Source: Arthrobacter sp. FW306-2-2C-D06B
Lineage (GTDB): Bacteria; Actinomycetota; Actinomycetes; Actinomycetales; Micrococcaceae
Assembly (NCBI RefSeq): GCF_021789175.1
Contig: NZ_CP084560.1
Coordinates: 4,500,407-4,564,406 of the forward strand
Length of the DNA stretch: 64,000 nucleotides
Direction: 5' to 3'
Below, piece after piece: positions 48,841 to 59,200 of the stretch. The notes below the pieces were generated by a model. The model ran no database searches. It was not told where the DNA came from and worked only from the letters and a program-made list of their open reading frames with translations. Both the position numbers and the translations under genes were made by a program. How positions within the stretch are numbered: the first letter of the stretch is position 1; each line of letters starts with the position of its first letter.

Positions 48841-50514
48841 GTGTCCCACCCGATCGATGTCGGATCAGTGCTTGGCGGCCGCTACAAAGTCACAGCCACG
48901 GTGTTGACTTCGCACGACCAAGATCTGGTGCTCGACGGCGTGGACCAGGTGCTCAACAGACCTGTCAGCATCCTCGTGGCCGGCCCCGGAAACGCCGAGC
49001 AGGTCGCCAAAAGCGCCCGCGAGGTAGCCACTGGGGAACGGCCCGGCCATGTCCAGATCCTCGATCTCGGCGTGAGCGACAGCACCACGTACCTCATCAC
49101 CAACCACAGCAGCGCTCCTGACCTGCTGGATCTCGTGGTGGCCACCAATCCGCCCTACGTCGAACCGTTCTTCACGGACACTCTTGGCAGCGAGATCTTC
49201 GGCCAGGCCAGGTCCCACGAACCCGAGACCTACGACGGACTGTACGACGAAGAAGAGCACGACGCCGAGTACATCAGTTACGACGAGGTCGAGCCCCATC
49301 CCGCCGGCGACTCGCGGCCGGGTGCCGCGGCACCTGCGGACCCGCGCCGCCCGGTGGTTCCTCCCATGCCTGCTGCCCGGCCCACGTCGGCCCCTGGGGG
49401 CATCGGTTCCCGCATAGCTGCTGCGGCAGCGGGAGCAGGGGCGGCTGCCGCAGCGGCCGCAGCCGCCGTAAAGGGTGCCGGAAAATCAACCAGCGGCGAC
49501 GGCGAAGCCGCACCCTCCGGAAGGGCCGGATCCGCTTCGGCCGCCGAGTCTGCGACGTCGAACCGGACCGCAGAGTCGAACCGGACCGCTCCCCAGCAAA
49601 TCCAGGCGGCGCCCGCCACGCAGGCTGTTCCGGCGTCCACCCCTCCGGCGCCCACCTCCGCGACCCCCTCCCAGGAATCCAAGGTCTCTCTCTGGTCCGA
49701 AGACGACTACGGCTTCGTTAACGAGGACGGCGGCGCACGCGGCGCGGGCGCTACTCGTGATGCGGCCGCCGCTACCGGCGGATACAGCCGAGGAGCATCG
49801 AGCTTCCCCTCCACCGCGCGTGAGCAAGCCGAGCCCCTCGACGAGGACGAATACTACGACGAAGAGCCAGTCCGCGAGCCCCGTTCCTTCCGTTGGCTCG
49901 TGGGTGGGGTCCTTGCCGCCGTGTTGATCGTCGGTTTGATTCTGGCTGTCACCAACCTCGGCAACCTCATCCCCGGTGGGACTCCGGCAGCCAAACAGTC
50001 CCCCACAGCGTCTCAAACGGTAACTGGACAGCCGAGCAGCAGTACATCAGCACCCCCGGTCGCAGCGCCTCCCGTCATTGATGGAGTTAGTCGGATGGGC
50101 GATTTCGAGTTCGCCGCGACCTACGACAAGGACCTGGTCAAGGCCTACGACGGCAACGCCGCAAGTTACTGGTCGGACATGGAGTTCGCCACCGCGGACT
50201 GGGGTGGACTCGCTCCTGATGGAGTTTCGCTGCTCGTCAAGCTCAAAGCCCCCTCACAAGTGACGTCCGTCACATTGAGCCAGTTGGGCGCGTCCGGTGG
50301 AAATATCAACGTTTACACCAACGACCGTCCGGCCATGGACGGCGCCAAATTGGTCGGCACCAACAGCTTCACTTCACCCGAGCTCACCATGCCGCTCAGT
50401 TCCCCTGTGACGGCCCAGTACGTCATCATCTCCATCAAGTCCCTGCCAAAGCTGACCGCGCCCAAGACGCGCTACGGCTTCGGCCTGCGGCTTGCGGAGA
50501 TCAAGGTCCAGTAG
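48841..50514 (+). CDS. MviN-type pseudokinase/receptor-like membrane protein
   Basis: A 557-residue protein starting GTG, after AGGAGG. Residues 1-100 resemble the N-lobe of a kinase (GSVLGGRYKVTATVLTSHD), but the C-lobe and all catalytic residues are missing, so it is at most a pseudokinase fragment. An acidic and Ala/Pro-rich disordered linker (about 125-345) precedes one transmembrane helix (about 349-371). The C-terminal 130 residues (after DGVSRMGDFEFAATYDKDLVKAYDGNAASYWSDMEF) form a beta-sandwich, discoidin-like extracellular domain. It is the separated equivalent of the fused mycobacterial MviN tail, placed right after MurJ; regulation of lipid II flipping is inferred. Confidence 0.8.
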   Translation: MSHPIDVGSVLGGRYKVTATVLTSHDQDLVLDGVDQVLNRPVSILVAGPGNAEQVAKSAREVATGERPGHVQILDLGVSDSTTYLITNHSSAPDLLDLVVATNPPYVEPFFTDTLGSEIFGQARSHEPETYDGLYDEEEHDAEYISYDEVEPHPAGDSRPGAAAPADPRRPVVPPMPAARPTSAPGGIGSRIAAAAAGAGAAAAAAAAAVKGAGKSTSGDGEAAPSGRAGSASAAESATSNRTAESNRTAPQQIQAAPATQAVPASTPPAPTSATPSQESKVSLWSEDDYGFVNEDGGARGAGATRDAAAATGGYSRGASSFPSTAREQAEPLDEDEYYDEEPVREPRSFRWLVGGVLAAVLIVGLILAVTNLGNLIPGGTPAAKQSPTASQTVTGQPSSSTSAPPVAAPPVIDGVSRMGDFEFAATYDKDLVKAYDGNAASYWSDMEFATADWGGLAPDGVSLLVKLKAPSQVTSVTLSQLGASGGNINVYTNDRPAMDGAKLVGTNSFTSPELTMPLSSPVTAQYVIISIKSLPKLTAPKTRYGFGLRLAEIKVQ

Positions 50515-50586
50515 TCAACGGCGGGAGTCCTGCGCTGCCAGAAGGTACCCTGAATGGTGGCGGATATTAGGGTCCCCGGGAACATC

Positions 50587-50612
50587 GGAATATTCCGCAC
50601 CGCCACAGGGTT
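50587..50612 (+). promoter_or_regulatory. SigR/SigH-type promoter of trxBA
   Basis: GGAAT (50587-50591) is followed by exactly 18 bp and then GTT (50610-50612). This equals the GGAAT-N18-GTT consensus of the thiol-oxidative-stress sigma factor SigR of actinobacteria, 61 bp upstream of trxB. The trxBA operon is a classic member of that regulon. Confidence 0.8.
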
Positions 50613-50672
50613 GTGCCATGTGGCCGGCCGCAAGGATCCGGTGCATCGACTAAGGAAGAGGTTCACCCACCA

Positions 50673-51629
50673 GTGAGCAACGCAGAAAACACCGCGTCCA
50701 ACGTACGTGATGTCATCATCGTAGGCTCCGGGCCTGCAGGTTACACGGCGGCCGTCTACACGGCACGCGCCAACATGAACCCGCTGCTCATCGCCGGTTC
50801 CGTGACTGCCGGTGGCGAACTGATGAACACAACAGACGTCGAGAACTACCCCGGTTTTCCCGACGGTGTCATGGGACCTGATCTCATGGAGAACTTCGAA
50901 AAGCAGGCGGCACGCTTTGGGACCGAGATTCAGTTCGAGGATGTCACCGAACTGGACCTCGACGGCGACATCAAGTCCGTGACGATCGGCACGGGGGAGA
51001 CCTTCAAGGCACGCGCCATCATTCTTTCCACGGGTTCGGCATACCGCGAGCTCGGCCTGGCAAATGAAAAGCGTCTTTCCGGACACGGCGTGAGCTGGTG
51101 CGCAACCTGTGACGGTTTCTTCTTCAAGGACCAGGACATCGCAGTGATCGGCGGCGGCGACTCTGCCATGGAGGAAGCACTCTTCCTCACCAAGTTCGCC
51201 AGGTCCGTCACCGTGGTACACCGTCGCGACAGCCTCAAGGCCTCCAAAATCATGGGCGACCGGGCCCAGGCCCACGAGAAGATCAACTTCGTCTGGAATA
51301 CCGCCGTCGAAGACGTTATTGGCGGGGACAAGGTAACCGGCTTGAAGCTGAAGAACCTCGTCAACGGCAGCGAATCCGAACTCGCCGTCACCGGCGTTTT
51401 CGTCGCGATCGGCAACGATCCCCGCACAGAACTCGTCAAGGGAAAGCTGGAGCTGACCCCTGAAGGCACCATCGCCGTCGACGGCCGCAGCTCCAAGACA
51501 AGCATCAAGGGCGTCTTCGCCGCCGGCGACGTCGTGGATCCCACCTACCGCCAGGCCATCACGGCAGCCGGTTCCGGTTGTGTCGCGGCTTTGGACGTCG
51601 AGCACTATCTTGCAGACCTGCACGCCTAA
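50673..51629 (+). CDS. trxB: Thioredoxin-disulfide reductase
   Basis: A 318-residue flavoenzyme that reduces thioredoxin with NADPH. It has FAD binding (GSGPAGYTAAVYTARA), the redox-active disulfide WCATCDGFF (C143, C146), the NADPH domain (VIGGGDSAMEEA) and the C-terminal GVFAAGDVVD. GTG 50673 follows GGAAGAGG and starts the normal N-terminal sequence; an open frame to 50613 is not used. It is followed by trxA after 36 bp and driven by an SigR-type promoter. Confidence 0.97.
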   Translation: MSNAENTASNVRDVIIVGSGPAGYTAAVYTARANMNPLLIAGSVTAGGELMNTTDVENYPGFPDGVMGPDLMENFEKQAARFGTEIQFEDVTELDLDGDIKSVTIGTGETFKARAIILSTGSAYRELGLANEKRLSGHGVSWCATCDGFFFKDQDIAVIGGGDSAMEEALFLTKFARSVTVVHRRDSLKASKIMGDRAQAHEKINFVWNTAVEDVIGGDKVTGLKLKNLVNGSESELAVTGVFVAIGNDPRTELVKGKLELTPEGTIAVDGRSSKTSIKGVFAAGDVVDPTYRQAITAAGSGCVAALDVEHYLADLHA

Positions 51630-51665
51630 TCGGCACGGCAGCCATCCATTCGAAGGGAAAGAATT

Positions 51666-51992
51666 ATGAGCAACGCTAAAAACGTTACCGACGCCAGTTT
51701 CAGCACCGACGTCCTGGCCGCTGAAAAGCCGGTCATTGTGGACTTCTGGGCGGAGTGGTGCGGCCCGTGCCGCAAGTTGGGTCCCATCCTCGACGAGATC
51801 TCGGTTGAGTACGGAGACAAGGTTGACGTCGTCAAGCTGAATGTCGACGATAACCCAGCCATCGCCGCTGAATACGGCATCACGTCTATTCCTGCGGTTT
51901 ACCTGTTCAGTGGGGGAGAAGTGAAGAGCACGGTTATCGGTGCTAAGCCGAAGCAGTTCTTCGAAAAGGAATTTGAATCCGTGCTGTCTTAG
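51666..51992 (+). CDS. trxA: Thioredoxin
   Basis: A 108-residue thioredoxin with FWAEWCGPCRKLGPILDE (C32, C35), a cis-Pro in SIPAVYLF, and the normal length. It is reduced by TrxB, encoded just upstream, and in turn reduces ribonucleotide reductase, peroxiredoxins and other proteins in the cytoplasm. GAAGGGAAAG lies before the ATG. Confidence 0.97.
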   Translation: MSNAKNVTDASFSTDVLAAEKPVIVDFWAEWCGPCRKLGPILDEISVEYGDKVDVVKLNVDDNPAIAAEYGITSIPAVYLFSGGEVKSTVIGAKPKQFFEKEFESVLS

Positions 51993-52028
51993 GACGTCGG
52001 GCGCCGGTCTAGCGGTCGCGTCCGGTTC

Positions 52029-52070
52029 AGCCGGTGGTTCTCGCTCTTGAGCGAGGGCCGCCGGCTTTTT
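52029..52070 (+). terminator. Terminator of trxBA operon
   Basis: An inner stem CTCGCTC/GAGCGAG (52040-52055) is extended by outer AGCCGG/CCGGCT arms and followed by a T5 run (TTTTT at 52066-52070), 37 bp after trxA. It is a clear rho-independent terminator. Confidence 0.85.
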
Positions 52071-52439
52071 CGTGCCTCCGGGTACGCGGTCCTGGGGCTT
52101 CGTCCTCACGCAGCTAGTGGTGATGGTCGTGATTTCCGGGGGTATTGGCCGGCACATGGAGGGGCTGTTATTGGCTTCGCTTGGAGCCTGCTATTTGTGA
52201 ACCTTTTTCATATTCAAAATAGACAATTCTTCTTGGTAACGGCCTAGACAGGCTTGAGATATCAGGCCGACCGGCGCCGGGCTTGGGATCAGCGCAACTG
52301 CAGGTAGGCATGGCCTGGAACACGGATGCGAGAACACCTCCGCAATGTCGATCCTTTTCAGTCGCGGTTGATGCCGGGGAGTTCACTCTAATGCGGCGTT
52401 TACGTGTTTGATGGCAAGGTGGAAGCAGTAGATTCTGCT

Positions 52440-52453
52440 GTTTCACGTGAAAC
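52440..52453. other. parS site 1
   Basis: A perfect 14-bp core GTTTCACGTGAAAC; with flanks it is TGTTTCACGTGAAACA, the full 16-bp consensus bound by ParB. Confidence 0.95.
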
Positions 52454-52540
52454 AGTGCTGGCCGATCGTAGAGTTCCGAGTAGATCGAATTTCTGAAATC
52501 TGTTCCAGATGAGTTGCCGTGCACGCTCAGCAAGCGCGTC

Positions 52541-52554
52541 GTTTCACGTGAAAC
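52541..52554. other. parS site 2
   Basis: A perfect core GTTTCACGTGAAAC with flanks C and A. Confidence 0.95.
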
Positions 52555-52640
52555 ATGGCTACCTGCTTGATTAGTTTCGAACTGCACACTCGTGTTTGCG
52601 TCCAGTGGAGCCGAAAAGCGTCGACGCAGGCTGTTGGATG

Positions 52641-52654
52641 GTTTCACATGAAAT
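52641..52654. other. Degenerate parS-like site
   Basis: GTTTCACATGAAAT differs from the parS core at two positions (centre G to A, last C to T). It may be weakly bound or decayed. It lies between two perfect sites. Confidence 0.5.
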
Positions 52655-52877
52655 CTCGGCAATCCTGCGCCCTCGCACGGATCGCGGGCACATGCCGAAT
52701 TACCAGTGGGTACTGAGGCGACGCTGAACTCCGCCTGGATTCGGATCCATTGACTCCGCGAGCGATACCTCTTGCCGACTGCTTCCGGGTCGCCGCCGGT
52801 TTAGCGAAGATGCCCGGCCTTGACCAACACTCTCTGTTTAGCAGGGGAGTGCCCGCAGATGCTTCTCCGTGTCCCAT

Positions 52878-52891
52878 GTTTCACGTGAAAC
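52878..52891. other. parS site 3
   Basis: A perfect core GTTTCACGTGAAAC with T and A flanks (16-bp consensus). Confidence 0.95.
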
Positions 52892-54450
52892 ACCGTCCCA
52901 ACTGGAAATCCTAATCACGTGCTCATCGGCCCGGACTCGGTTCACGTGGTTACCAGCGTCCTTCACCACCGAGCAACCGCAGTCCGTGGTGAGGCGGGTT
53001 CCGCACGGCATAGCACTCCGGGGTTCCGGCTCTTGGGATTCGGAATCCGAGCAACATTCCTGGAGATAGCAGCTGAACGAATCACCCGCCGAGGTCCTCG
53101 CTTCCGAAATTTTGTCGTTAGAAGTCTGTCCAGGCTACGACGACGGTCGGGCACAGCTGCTTCGTCGCGCCATACCTCCACGCTGTCTTCCCGAAATGTG
53201 CGCCATGCAATTAATTTTGATTGTTTTATAATTTGCGATTGGGACTCCGTGCCATGAAATCCAGTCCACCATCCATGCAGGGACGCCGGCGGCTTACGAA
53301 CGTAGTGATTCTTCCTTTAGGGCGGGCAGGTTAGGGCCAAAAGGCTGGATATTCATCGGGATGAGCCACCAATGCGCTGCGATTCGATAAGCGTGCCGAG
53401 ACCTAGCCGTGGCATCTTGGCTCTGCAGGCCGACGCTGCGTCGAAACATCTTCCTCAGTAGCCCCAGGAGAATGACGATTGGCGCTCCCCGCGTCCACAC
53501 GAGCTAGATTGCAACCTGGGCACATCGACGACCTCACGGCGGGTTGCAGGCTAGATCGGCAGGTAGGTCCGGAAAGCGCCGATCAAGGGGCTGAATTCGG
53601 CGCCTCGAAATCGGCCCTGGCGCATCAGAACCGACAACCAACCGTGGGACGGCGCGAGGGCGTCGGTACTGCATTCTGCACGGGAGCGCCCGCGAGGCTG
53701 GCCGGCCCTCATCACCATCCACTTGCCTCAGGGCAACCATTGGGCGATTGAACCGGGACTGATGGGGGGATAGGGTCCGATCGTGGCGGTCAGGTTCGCA
53801 AAAGCAGCGGCCGATAGCCAGTTCAGGGTCGTCGACCAGCAGTGGTCCGGGTCCAAGTAGACCCAGGAAGCTCCTCATTGACCCAGTGGTCGGGGCCTGA
53901 AGCCACAGCTCCCACGTAAGAAGCTTGTCGGAACAGGGTCCGAGACGACACTGACGAGACCCTGCACCGATGAGCGTGGCCACGGTGTCTAGTCCTGAAT
54001 CACAGCGCCGCGCACGGCGCCGCGGGCGGCGCCGCGGGCGGCGCCCAGCTCGTTCCCATCGAGCTACAGCCCGGACTTCGGCAGACCCAGTTCCTACCTC
54101 ACGCCTACTGATTTGATGTTACGAAGCCAGTCAACCATCAACGCGAGCGCCCGGAACGACCATCCAGACGCGAAAGGACTCTGGGCGCCGGATCGAACAC
54201 GAACATGCAGCCCCCGCGCGACCCTTCGCAAGCCTGCACCCTCCCTCACTGAAAAGTGCAGGCATTGGAAGATTGGAACATTGGAAAGGCTGGCGCGTGC
54301 AGTGCTGATCCGCGTCCCAGCTTCTTCCAAAGCGCAAGCGAATCCACACGCACCGAGGAAGAGTTCGTATCCCCAGGGGAGTGAGTCCTGCGGATACGGA
54401 CTGCTGAACGTCATCCGACGATTCCCCTTGCCGCGTATCCGTCCGGCCCG

Positions 54451-54525
54451 TGCGCCCCCGGCCTATGCGCCTCCGGCCCGTGCGCCCCCGGCCTATGCGC
54501 CCCCGGCCTGTGCGCCTCCGGCCCC
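54451..54525. repeat. 15-bp tandem repeat, five copies
   Basis: Units of the type TGCGCCCCCGGCCTA recur at 54451, 54466, 54481, 54496 and 54511, differing at one or two positions. It is non-coding, in the trxA-parB gap. Confidence 0.8.
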
Positions 54526-54858
54526 GCCAACGGTTCTTTACGGCTCCATGCACTGACTCAAGTTCCGCGGGGCGCAGGCGGACGCTGCTTCAGAGTCGAT
54601 TTGAAGGTCGCAAGGCCTTACACACTTGATTGCGAACCGGCACCGCGATCGCCGGAATGTCCTCGCCATGAATGAACCATACCCAAGCCAAGCGGGCGTC
54701 CGGTCCGCTGGATGTCAGCACTGTAGCCTCACAGTCTCAACGGCTGCCTTTCCCCTCAGGCGCGTATTGGTGTGCCTCTGCCGAAGGCCAGCCTGCGACT
54801 GCCCTTCCCCTTCAGGCGCGAAAGAGTCCCCGCTATTGGTAGCCGCGAGGCGGTCACA

Positions 54859-54872
54859 GTTTCACGTGAAAC
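54859..54872. other. parS site 4
   Basis: A perfect core GTTTCACGTGAAAC, A on both sides. It lies about 90 bp left of the first DnaA box of the gap. Confidence 0.95.
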
Positions 54873-54958
54873 ATAACCAGGCCATGGGCCTAAACTCGCT
54901 CACGTTAGCCTCGGAAATTTTCATGAGCCCCGAGCCTGCTGATTGGGACACGGACACT

Positions 54959-55399
54959 TGTGGACAACATAACACCGACCTTCGACAGCAGTTGCGTCGA
55001 GACTGCTAAAAGATATCCACCGAACGGTCCAAAGTTATGCACACAGTTATCCACAGGGATATCCACCGGGGAAAAGAGCCCGTCCGTCTAGCTCCTCAAG
55101 CCTGGTACGGACCGCCATTAGCCCTAACCAAAGCGCCGCTCAGCCTGCCCCTCGAAATCAGACATAGTCTGGGTCGGAAACTTCTCAAAGGCCCCCAAAT
55201 TGGCCAAATTCCGGCCAAATCAAGGTGAAATCGAGCAATTTGAAGACGATGGTCCTGTTTCACGTGAAACAGAACCGGTGAAGAGCGCAAACACCACGCG
55301 CATCACAGCATCGGCCGGATAACGAGCCGCGGAGCTAGGACATTCGACGCCCCAACCCTGTCGACTTATCAACAAAGTTATCCACAGCGATATCCACCG
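54959..55399. promoter_or_regulatory. DnaA-box cluster between parS sites
   Basis: Three perfect boxes: TGTGGACAA (54959-54967), and TTATCCACA at 55047-55055 and 55378-55386. After each of the last two comes GATATCCACCG (55058-55068 and 55389-55399) at identical spacing, and another GATATCCACCG stands alone at 55013. The composite of TTATCCACA plus GATATCCACCG is repeated 331 bp apart. parS site 5 lies between the copies. Confidence 0.65.
55257..55270. other. parS site 5
   Basis: A perfect core GTTTCACGTGAAAC with T and A flanks (16-bp consensus), between two DnaA-box composites. Confidence 0.95.
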
Positions 55400-57076
55400 C
55401 TGCCCTCAGACTTTTCAACAGCAGTTCGTAGGTGTCGGGGGTGTGACCATCGCGCAATGGCCACGCTTGGTCTTCCGCCGACCGAACGACTCCAGCACCG
55501 AGCCGTGCTTTTGTACGCCCGTTGACGTCCAGGACCGTCGATAGTTCCAACCGCTCTTTTAGAAGTAGCGGCCTGTGTAGTCTCAGTGTTCCGACGCTGA
55601 CCACCCTAGAGACCCCTCCGGATGTTTCCACACCTCCACAATTCGAAAGCCGATGTGAACTGGCAGAGGTTCGCGCGCTCAACGTCCGCCGAGCATGCCG
55701 CGGATACGCCTCCGAGATTCACGGTGCCCGACGTCCCGGGTCCATGCGGATCCAGATGCGCCGCGGGTCGCTGTGCGGACGTCGCGCTACCAACGATTGG
55801 CTTGCCACTCAACTTGTCTTAGTGAGAACACCTCGCGTAGGTACGCCCGAACCAAAGGGCGCGCGCACCAGGAACGCGGCCGCGCCGGGAAGGGTAGGCC
55901 CGGAAAGGGTAGGACAGGCGAAGGCGCTAAAGATGATCCAGGCGGGATTGTGGGGCAGACTATTCTGCTCACCGCTACGCTCCACACGAGAGCCGCGGCC
56001 GTGCCACGTCCACGAATTGTCTTGCGACTATAGGCGTAGGCACCGTTAGCGGCTTCAGCACCGACCCTCCCACAACCACATCCCGAGCCGCTTCGGACTG
56101 CCGGGGACCGCGAACACCTTGCCGGTGGAGCCGTTGACGATACTGACCATTGGTTGCCGAGTCCCCGCCGAGGGCAAGCCGAGTCAACTCCCACCCTACG
56201 GCTTGGGATCTTCGCTCCGGATCCTGGGCGAGCCCCGCATCGAGGACGCAACAATCCCGACGGCCGGCTCGGACTCGAGCCGGGCTCATCAGTGCCGCCG
56301 GGGGCCAAGATGATCACGGAACGCTCCAGTATGTGCCAATCCAACCTTCAAACCAACAGGCGAGCAGTACCGGAGATCGGGGTCTCGAGCTCATGTCGCA
56401 GATGTCAGTAAAAGGGTTCAGCATCGCTTAGGTCCGGGATCTGCAGTGGCAATCGCTCGCAGTCCCAGACACGCGACGGATACCAGGGCGAGCAATCGGC
56501 AAGCCCTCCACCTAACGCTGCATAGTCCCGGATAGCTCCCCGCCCATGGCTGTGCCCACCGCGCCGACGCCAGCTCCTGCCAATTCCGCGTTCCAGACGC
56601 CGAAAACGCCGCCCAACACACGCGCCGCACCCCGTCGTGCGGGTCCGCGAGCGTGGAGATCCTGAGAACCCCCGCGAGCACACATCACGGGTAGACGATG
56701 CTTGTTTCTCCTTACGCCACGCTGCTCGGCCAGCCTGCCGGGCCGGGTCTGGTGGATCGTTAAAAGTTCGACGCATGGGAGCGAATAGTGGCGACTCATG
56801 GTCGAGCCCATTGCCACTGAGTCCATCACTACTAACGACAACCTTCCTTCAGATTCCCAACCGTAGACGCCGTGTCCCTTGAGGCGGCCTGATAGGCCTA
56901 GCCGAATGCAGGAAATCCCCTTCGTAAGGTGAGTGGACAGAACCAGGGCAAGCAAGCGGCGGCCTCTGAGGCGTCTCCCTAACCCAGTTCGCCAAACTTC
57001 TGTTACGTACTGCAAGTCAACTATCAAATAGCAAAGCGCAAACCCCGAATCGCTCTTGGCCCAGCCTGCAATCCTC

Positions 57077-57090
57077 AGTTTCACGTGAAA
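57077..57090. other. parS site 6
   Basis: A perfect core GTTTCACGTGAAAC, 132 bp from the next site. Confidence 0.95.
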
Positions 57091-57208
57091 CCGACCGCGT
57101 TGACTGGCTACCCCAGCGTGTCTACCAAGCCACTGGCGGACCGACCTGTCGAGCGAAGGCGAGATCAATGCGTGCGGCCAGCCAGGGGCGAACGCGCCTC
57201 GGCCAGCT

Positions 57209-57222
57209 GTTTCACGTGAAAC
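57209..57222. other. parS site 7
   Basis: A perfect core GTTTCACGTGAAAC with T and A flanks (16-bp consensus). Confidence 0.95.
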
Positions 57223-57657
57223 ATCCGCAGCTCAACGAGGCACAGAGAAGTTGGCCGACTTGGCACAGCATGCGCGGACCCCCCGCCCAGACCATTGGAG
57301 CGTAACCGACTGTAGTTCAGCCCAAGGTCTGGCGCTGTGCAGGCGCAGAATCTAGGTTGAAGGTTCTTTAGATGCCGCCCTAGCGCGGCCCTTGTCGCCA
57401 AACAGAAGGGAAGGGCGGACGAGCCCTGTTGTTCACATGAATCGCGAAGATCTGTACTCGCAAAGCAAGCTGGCAGGCCACGGCCGAAGCCTGGGGGAGC
57501 TCGACATTCCTGTCACGAACGCATGTTCCAGCGAACTCAAGCGGAAGCGCTTCAACAGACCACTTAAGTGTACGTCTGCCGAAGCTACCCAAATCGGCCC
57601 AACGCAGAGGGCAAATGACAAGACCGACTCCTACCTGCCTATGCGACGGCCCGATGG

Positions 57658-57671
57658 GTTTCACGTGAAAC
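57658..57671. other. parS site 8
   Basis: A perfect core GTTTCACGTGAAAC, 275 bp downstream of the parB stop (in parB's direction). Confidence 0.95.
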
Positions 57672-57707
57672 ACACAAGTGACAACACGGAGCGCAGCGGC
57701 GGGCCGC

Positions 57708-57762
57708 GACGGACGCTCCAGGGAAGACGGGCGCTCCAGGGAAGACGGACGTTCCAGGGGAA
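57708..57762. repeat. 18-bp tandem repeat, three copies
   Basis: GACGGACGCTCCAGGGAA and two near-identical copies start at 57708, 57726 and 57744; the third has one extra G. It is non-coding, 37 bp from parS site 8. Confidence 0.8.
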
Positions 57763-57945
57763 AGCGTGCAGTACTGCTGCACCTGCAGCGGGACGGCCTC
57801 AAGGCGGCCGTACGAGTACAGATCTCCCTCTACGATGAACATCGCCACAGAATCCACTGATCTCCGTATGCCCTCAAGCAACCGTTAAATGAGAATGGGG
57901 CCCGCCTCCTCAGAAGCAAACCCCAATTCCGTAGAAATCGAGCGA

Positions 57946-59133
57946 CTAGCCTTCGTCTCCGGGCGACAAAACATCCATGATGCGGTTCAGATCCTCAACG
58001 CTCGCGAACTCAATGCTGACTCGACCCTTTCGTGCACCCAAGGTGATCTTCACGTTGGTGTCCAATCGATCGGAAAGAGAAGAAGCAAGGTAGTCGAGGC
58101 GCTCGTGGCGAGCATTGGGGCGCGGAATGCTGTTCTTCGGCGGCACCGTAGGATCCTGGTACAACGCCACCGCTTCCTCAGTGGCGCGTACGGACATACC
58201 TTCGGAAACAATCTTCTGCGCGAGACGCTCCATCGCGGCCGCGTCCGGGAGAGCCAGCAATGCACGAGCGTGGCCGGCCGACAGCACGCTGGCCGCAACT
58301 CGTCGCTGCACCAGTGGAGGAAGTTTCAGGAGCCGGAGAGTGTTGGACACCTGCGGCCGCGAGCGTCCGATCCGATCGGCCAACTGTTCATGGGTGGTAC
58401 CGAAGTCCTCCAGGAGCTGCTGGTAGGCAGCTGCTTCTTCCAGGGGGTTCAGTTGGCTGCGGTGGAGGTTCTCCAGCAAGGCATCGCGGAGGAGGTCGTC
58501 ATCATTGGTATCGCGGACAATCGCGGGGATAGTTTCGAGTCCGGCGGCCTGTACAGCCCTCCAGCGCCGTTCACCCATCACCAATTCGTACGGTTCTCCA
58601 CCCTTTTCGGTTGAAGTACGTACAACAATTGGCTGGAGGACGCCTATTTCCTTGACGGAATGAACCAGCTCCGCCATGTCGTCCTCATCGAAGACACTAC
58701 GCGGTTGCTTGCGGTTGGGATGAATATCCCCGACGGGGATTTCGGCAAAGCGCGCCCCCGGAACTTCGACTAGCTGAACCTCGGGCGCCTCCGCAGGAAG
58801 CGACCCAGAAAAAGCGTCATCGGCAGTAGTCCCGGCTGGCTCAGAGGCGGCCGGCGATTCACGGGAGGCGACCTTCGCGGCAGGCGACTTCGCAGCAGGA
58901 GTCTTTGCCGCCGTCGTACTCTTGGACGAAGATCCCCGCGAGGGGGAACTCTTCGCAACTTCGGTTTCAGGAACCTCAGGCGTGTCCACCGTCTGCGCGG
59001 CTTTGCGCGCCTCAGGGAAGAACAGGTCCACAGGCCGGGACGTCGGAACGCCATTGCCCGACGCACCGGCCGAAGCGGAGCTGGGAATGAGAGCCCCAAG
59101 ACCCCTACCCAGGCCTCGTCGCTTTTCGCTCAT
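57946..59133 (-). CDS. parB: Chromosome partitioning protein ParB
   Basis: A 395-residue ParB that binds parS and spreads as a CTP-dependent clamp. The N-terminus ([13 protein letters not shown]) is the ParA-contacting type, followed by an Ala/Lys/Pro-rich linker (about 60-115). The CTP-binding domain contains GERRWRA (187-193) and [18 protein letters not shown]; the HTH (about 235-300, [19 protein letters not shown]) reads parS; the C-terminus dimerises. ATG 59133 follows GGAGG. It is cotranscribed with parA (67-bp gap), and eight perfect parS sites lie beyond its stop. Confidence 0.96.
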   Translation of the reverse strand: MSEKRRGLGRGLGALIPSSASAGASGNGVPTSRPVDLFFPEARKAAQTVDTPEVPETEVAKSSPSRGSSSKSTTAAKTPAAKSPAAKVASRESPAASEPAGTTADDAFSGSLPAEAPEVQLVEVPGARFAEIPVGDIHPNRKQPRSVFDEDDMAELVHSVKEIGVLQPIVVRTSTEKGGEPYELVMGERRWRAVQAAGLETIPAIVRDTNDDDLLRDALLENLHRSQLNPLEEAAAYQQLLEDFGTTHEQLADRIGRSRPQVSNTLRLLKLPPLVQRRVAASVLSAGHARALLALPDAAAMERLAQKIVSEGMSVRATEEAVALYQDPTVPPKNSIPRPNARHERLDYLASSLSDRLDTNVKITLGARKGRVSIEFASVEDLNRIMDVLSPGDEG

Positions 59134-59200
59134 TAGTATGTCCCTCCGGTGGAATGGCAAGAATAGAGCCCGCCAAGGATATTGCAGTGATTAAGGAAGT

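Larger units (their letters stand above)
51993..57945. other. 5.95-kb gene-poor region with parS sites (centromere-like)
   Basis: No credible gene is seen between trxA and parB. All open frames here have scattered codon bias and often translate parS or tandem repeats, and none has a recognised domain. The base composition looks lower in G/C than the coding flanks. The region holds nine parS or parS-like sites (52440-57671), DnaA boxes with ATATCCACCG words (54959-55399), an AT-rich patch (53208-53240), tandem repeats (54016-54046, 54451-54525, 57708-57762) and a terminator right after trxA. It is best read as a centromere or origin-control stretch. Confidence 0.75.

Noticed and set aside
54113..54556. 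147-codon frame with a Pro/Ala-rich end
   Set aside because: The repetitive end is the 15-bp tandem repeat in translation; the remainder lacks any coding signature.
56512..57168. 218-codon frame on the minus strand in the trxA-parB gap
   Set aside because: It translates a parS site, has no codon bias or domain, and no ribosome binding site was seen. The 185-codon frame at 55787-56344 was rejected for the same reasons.
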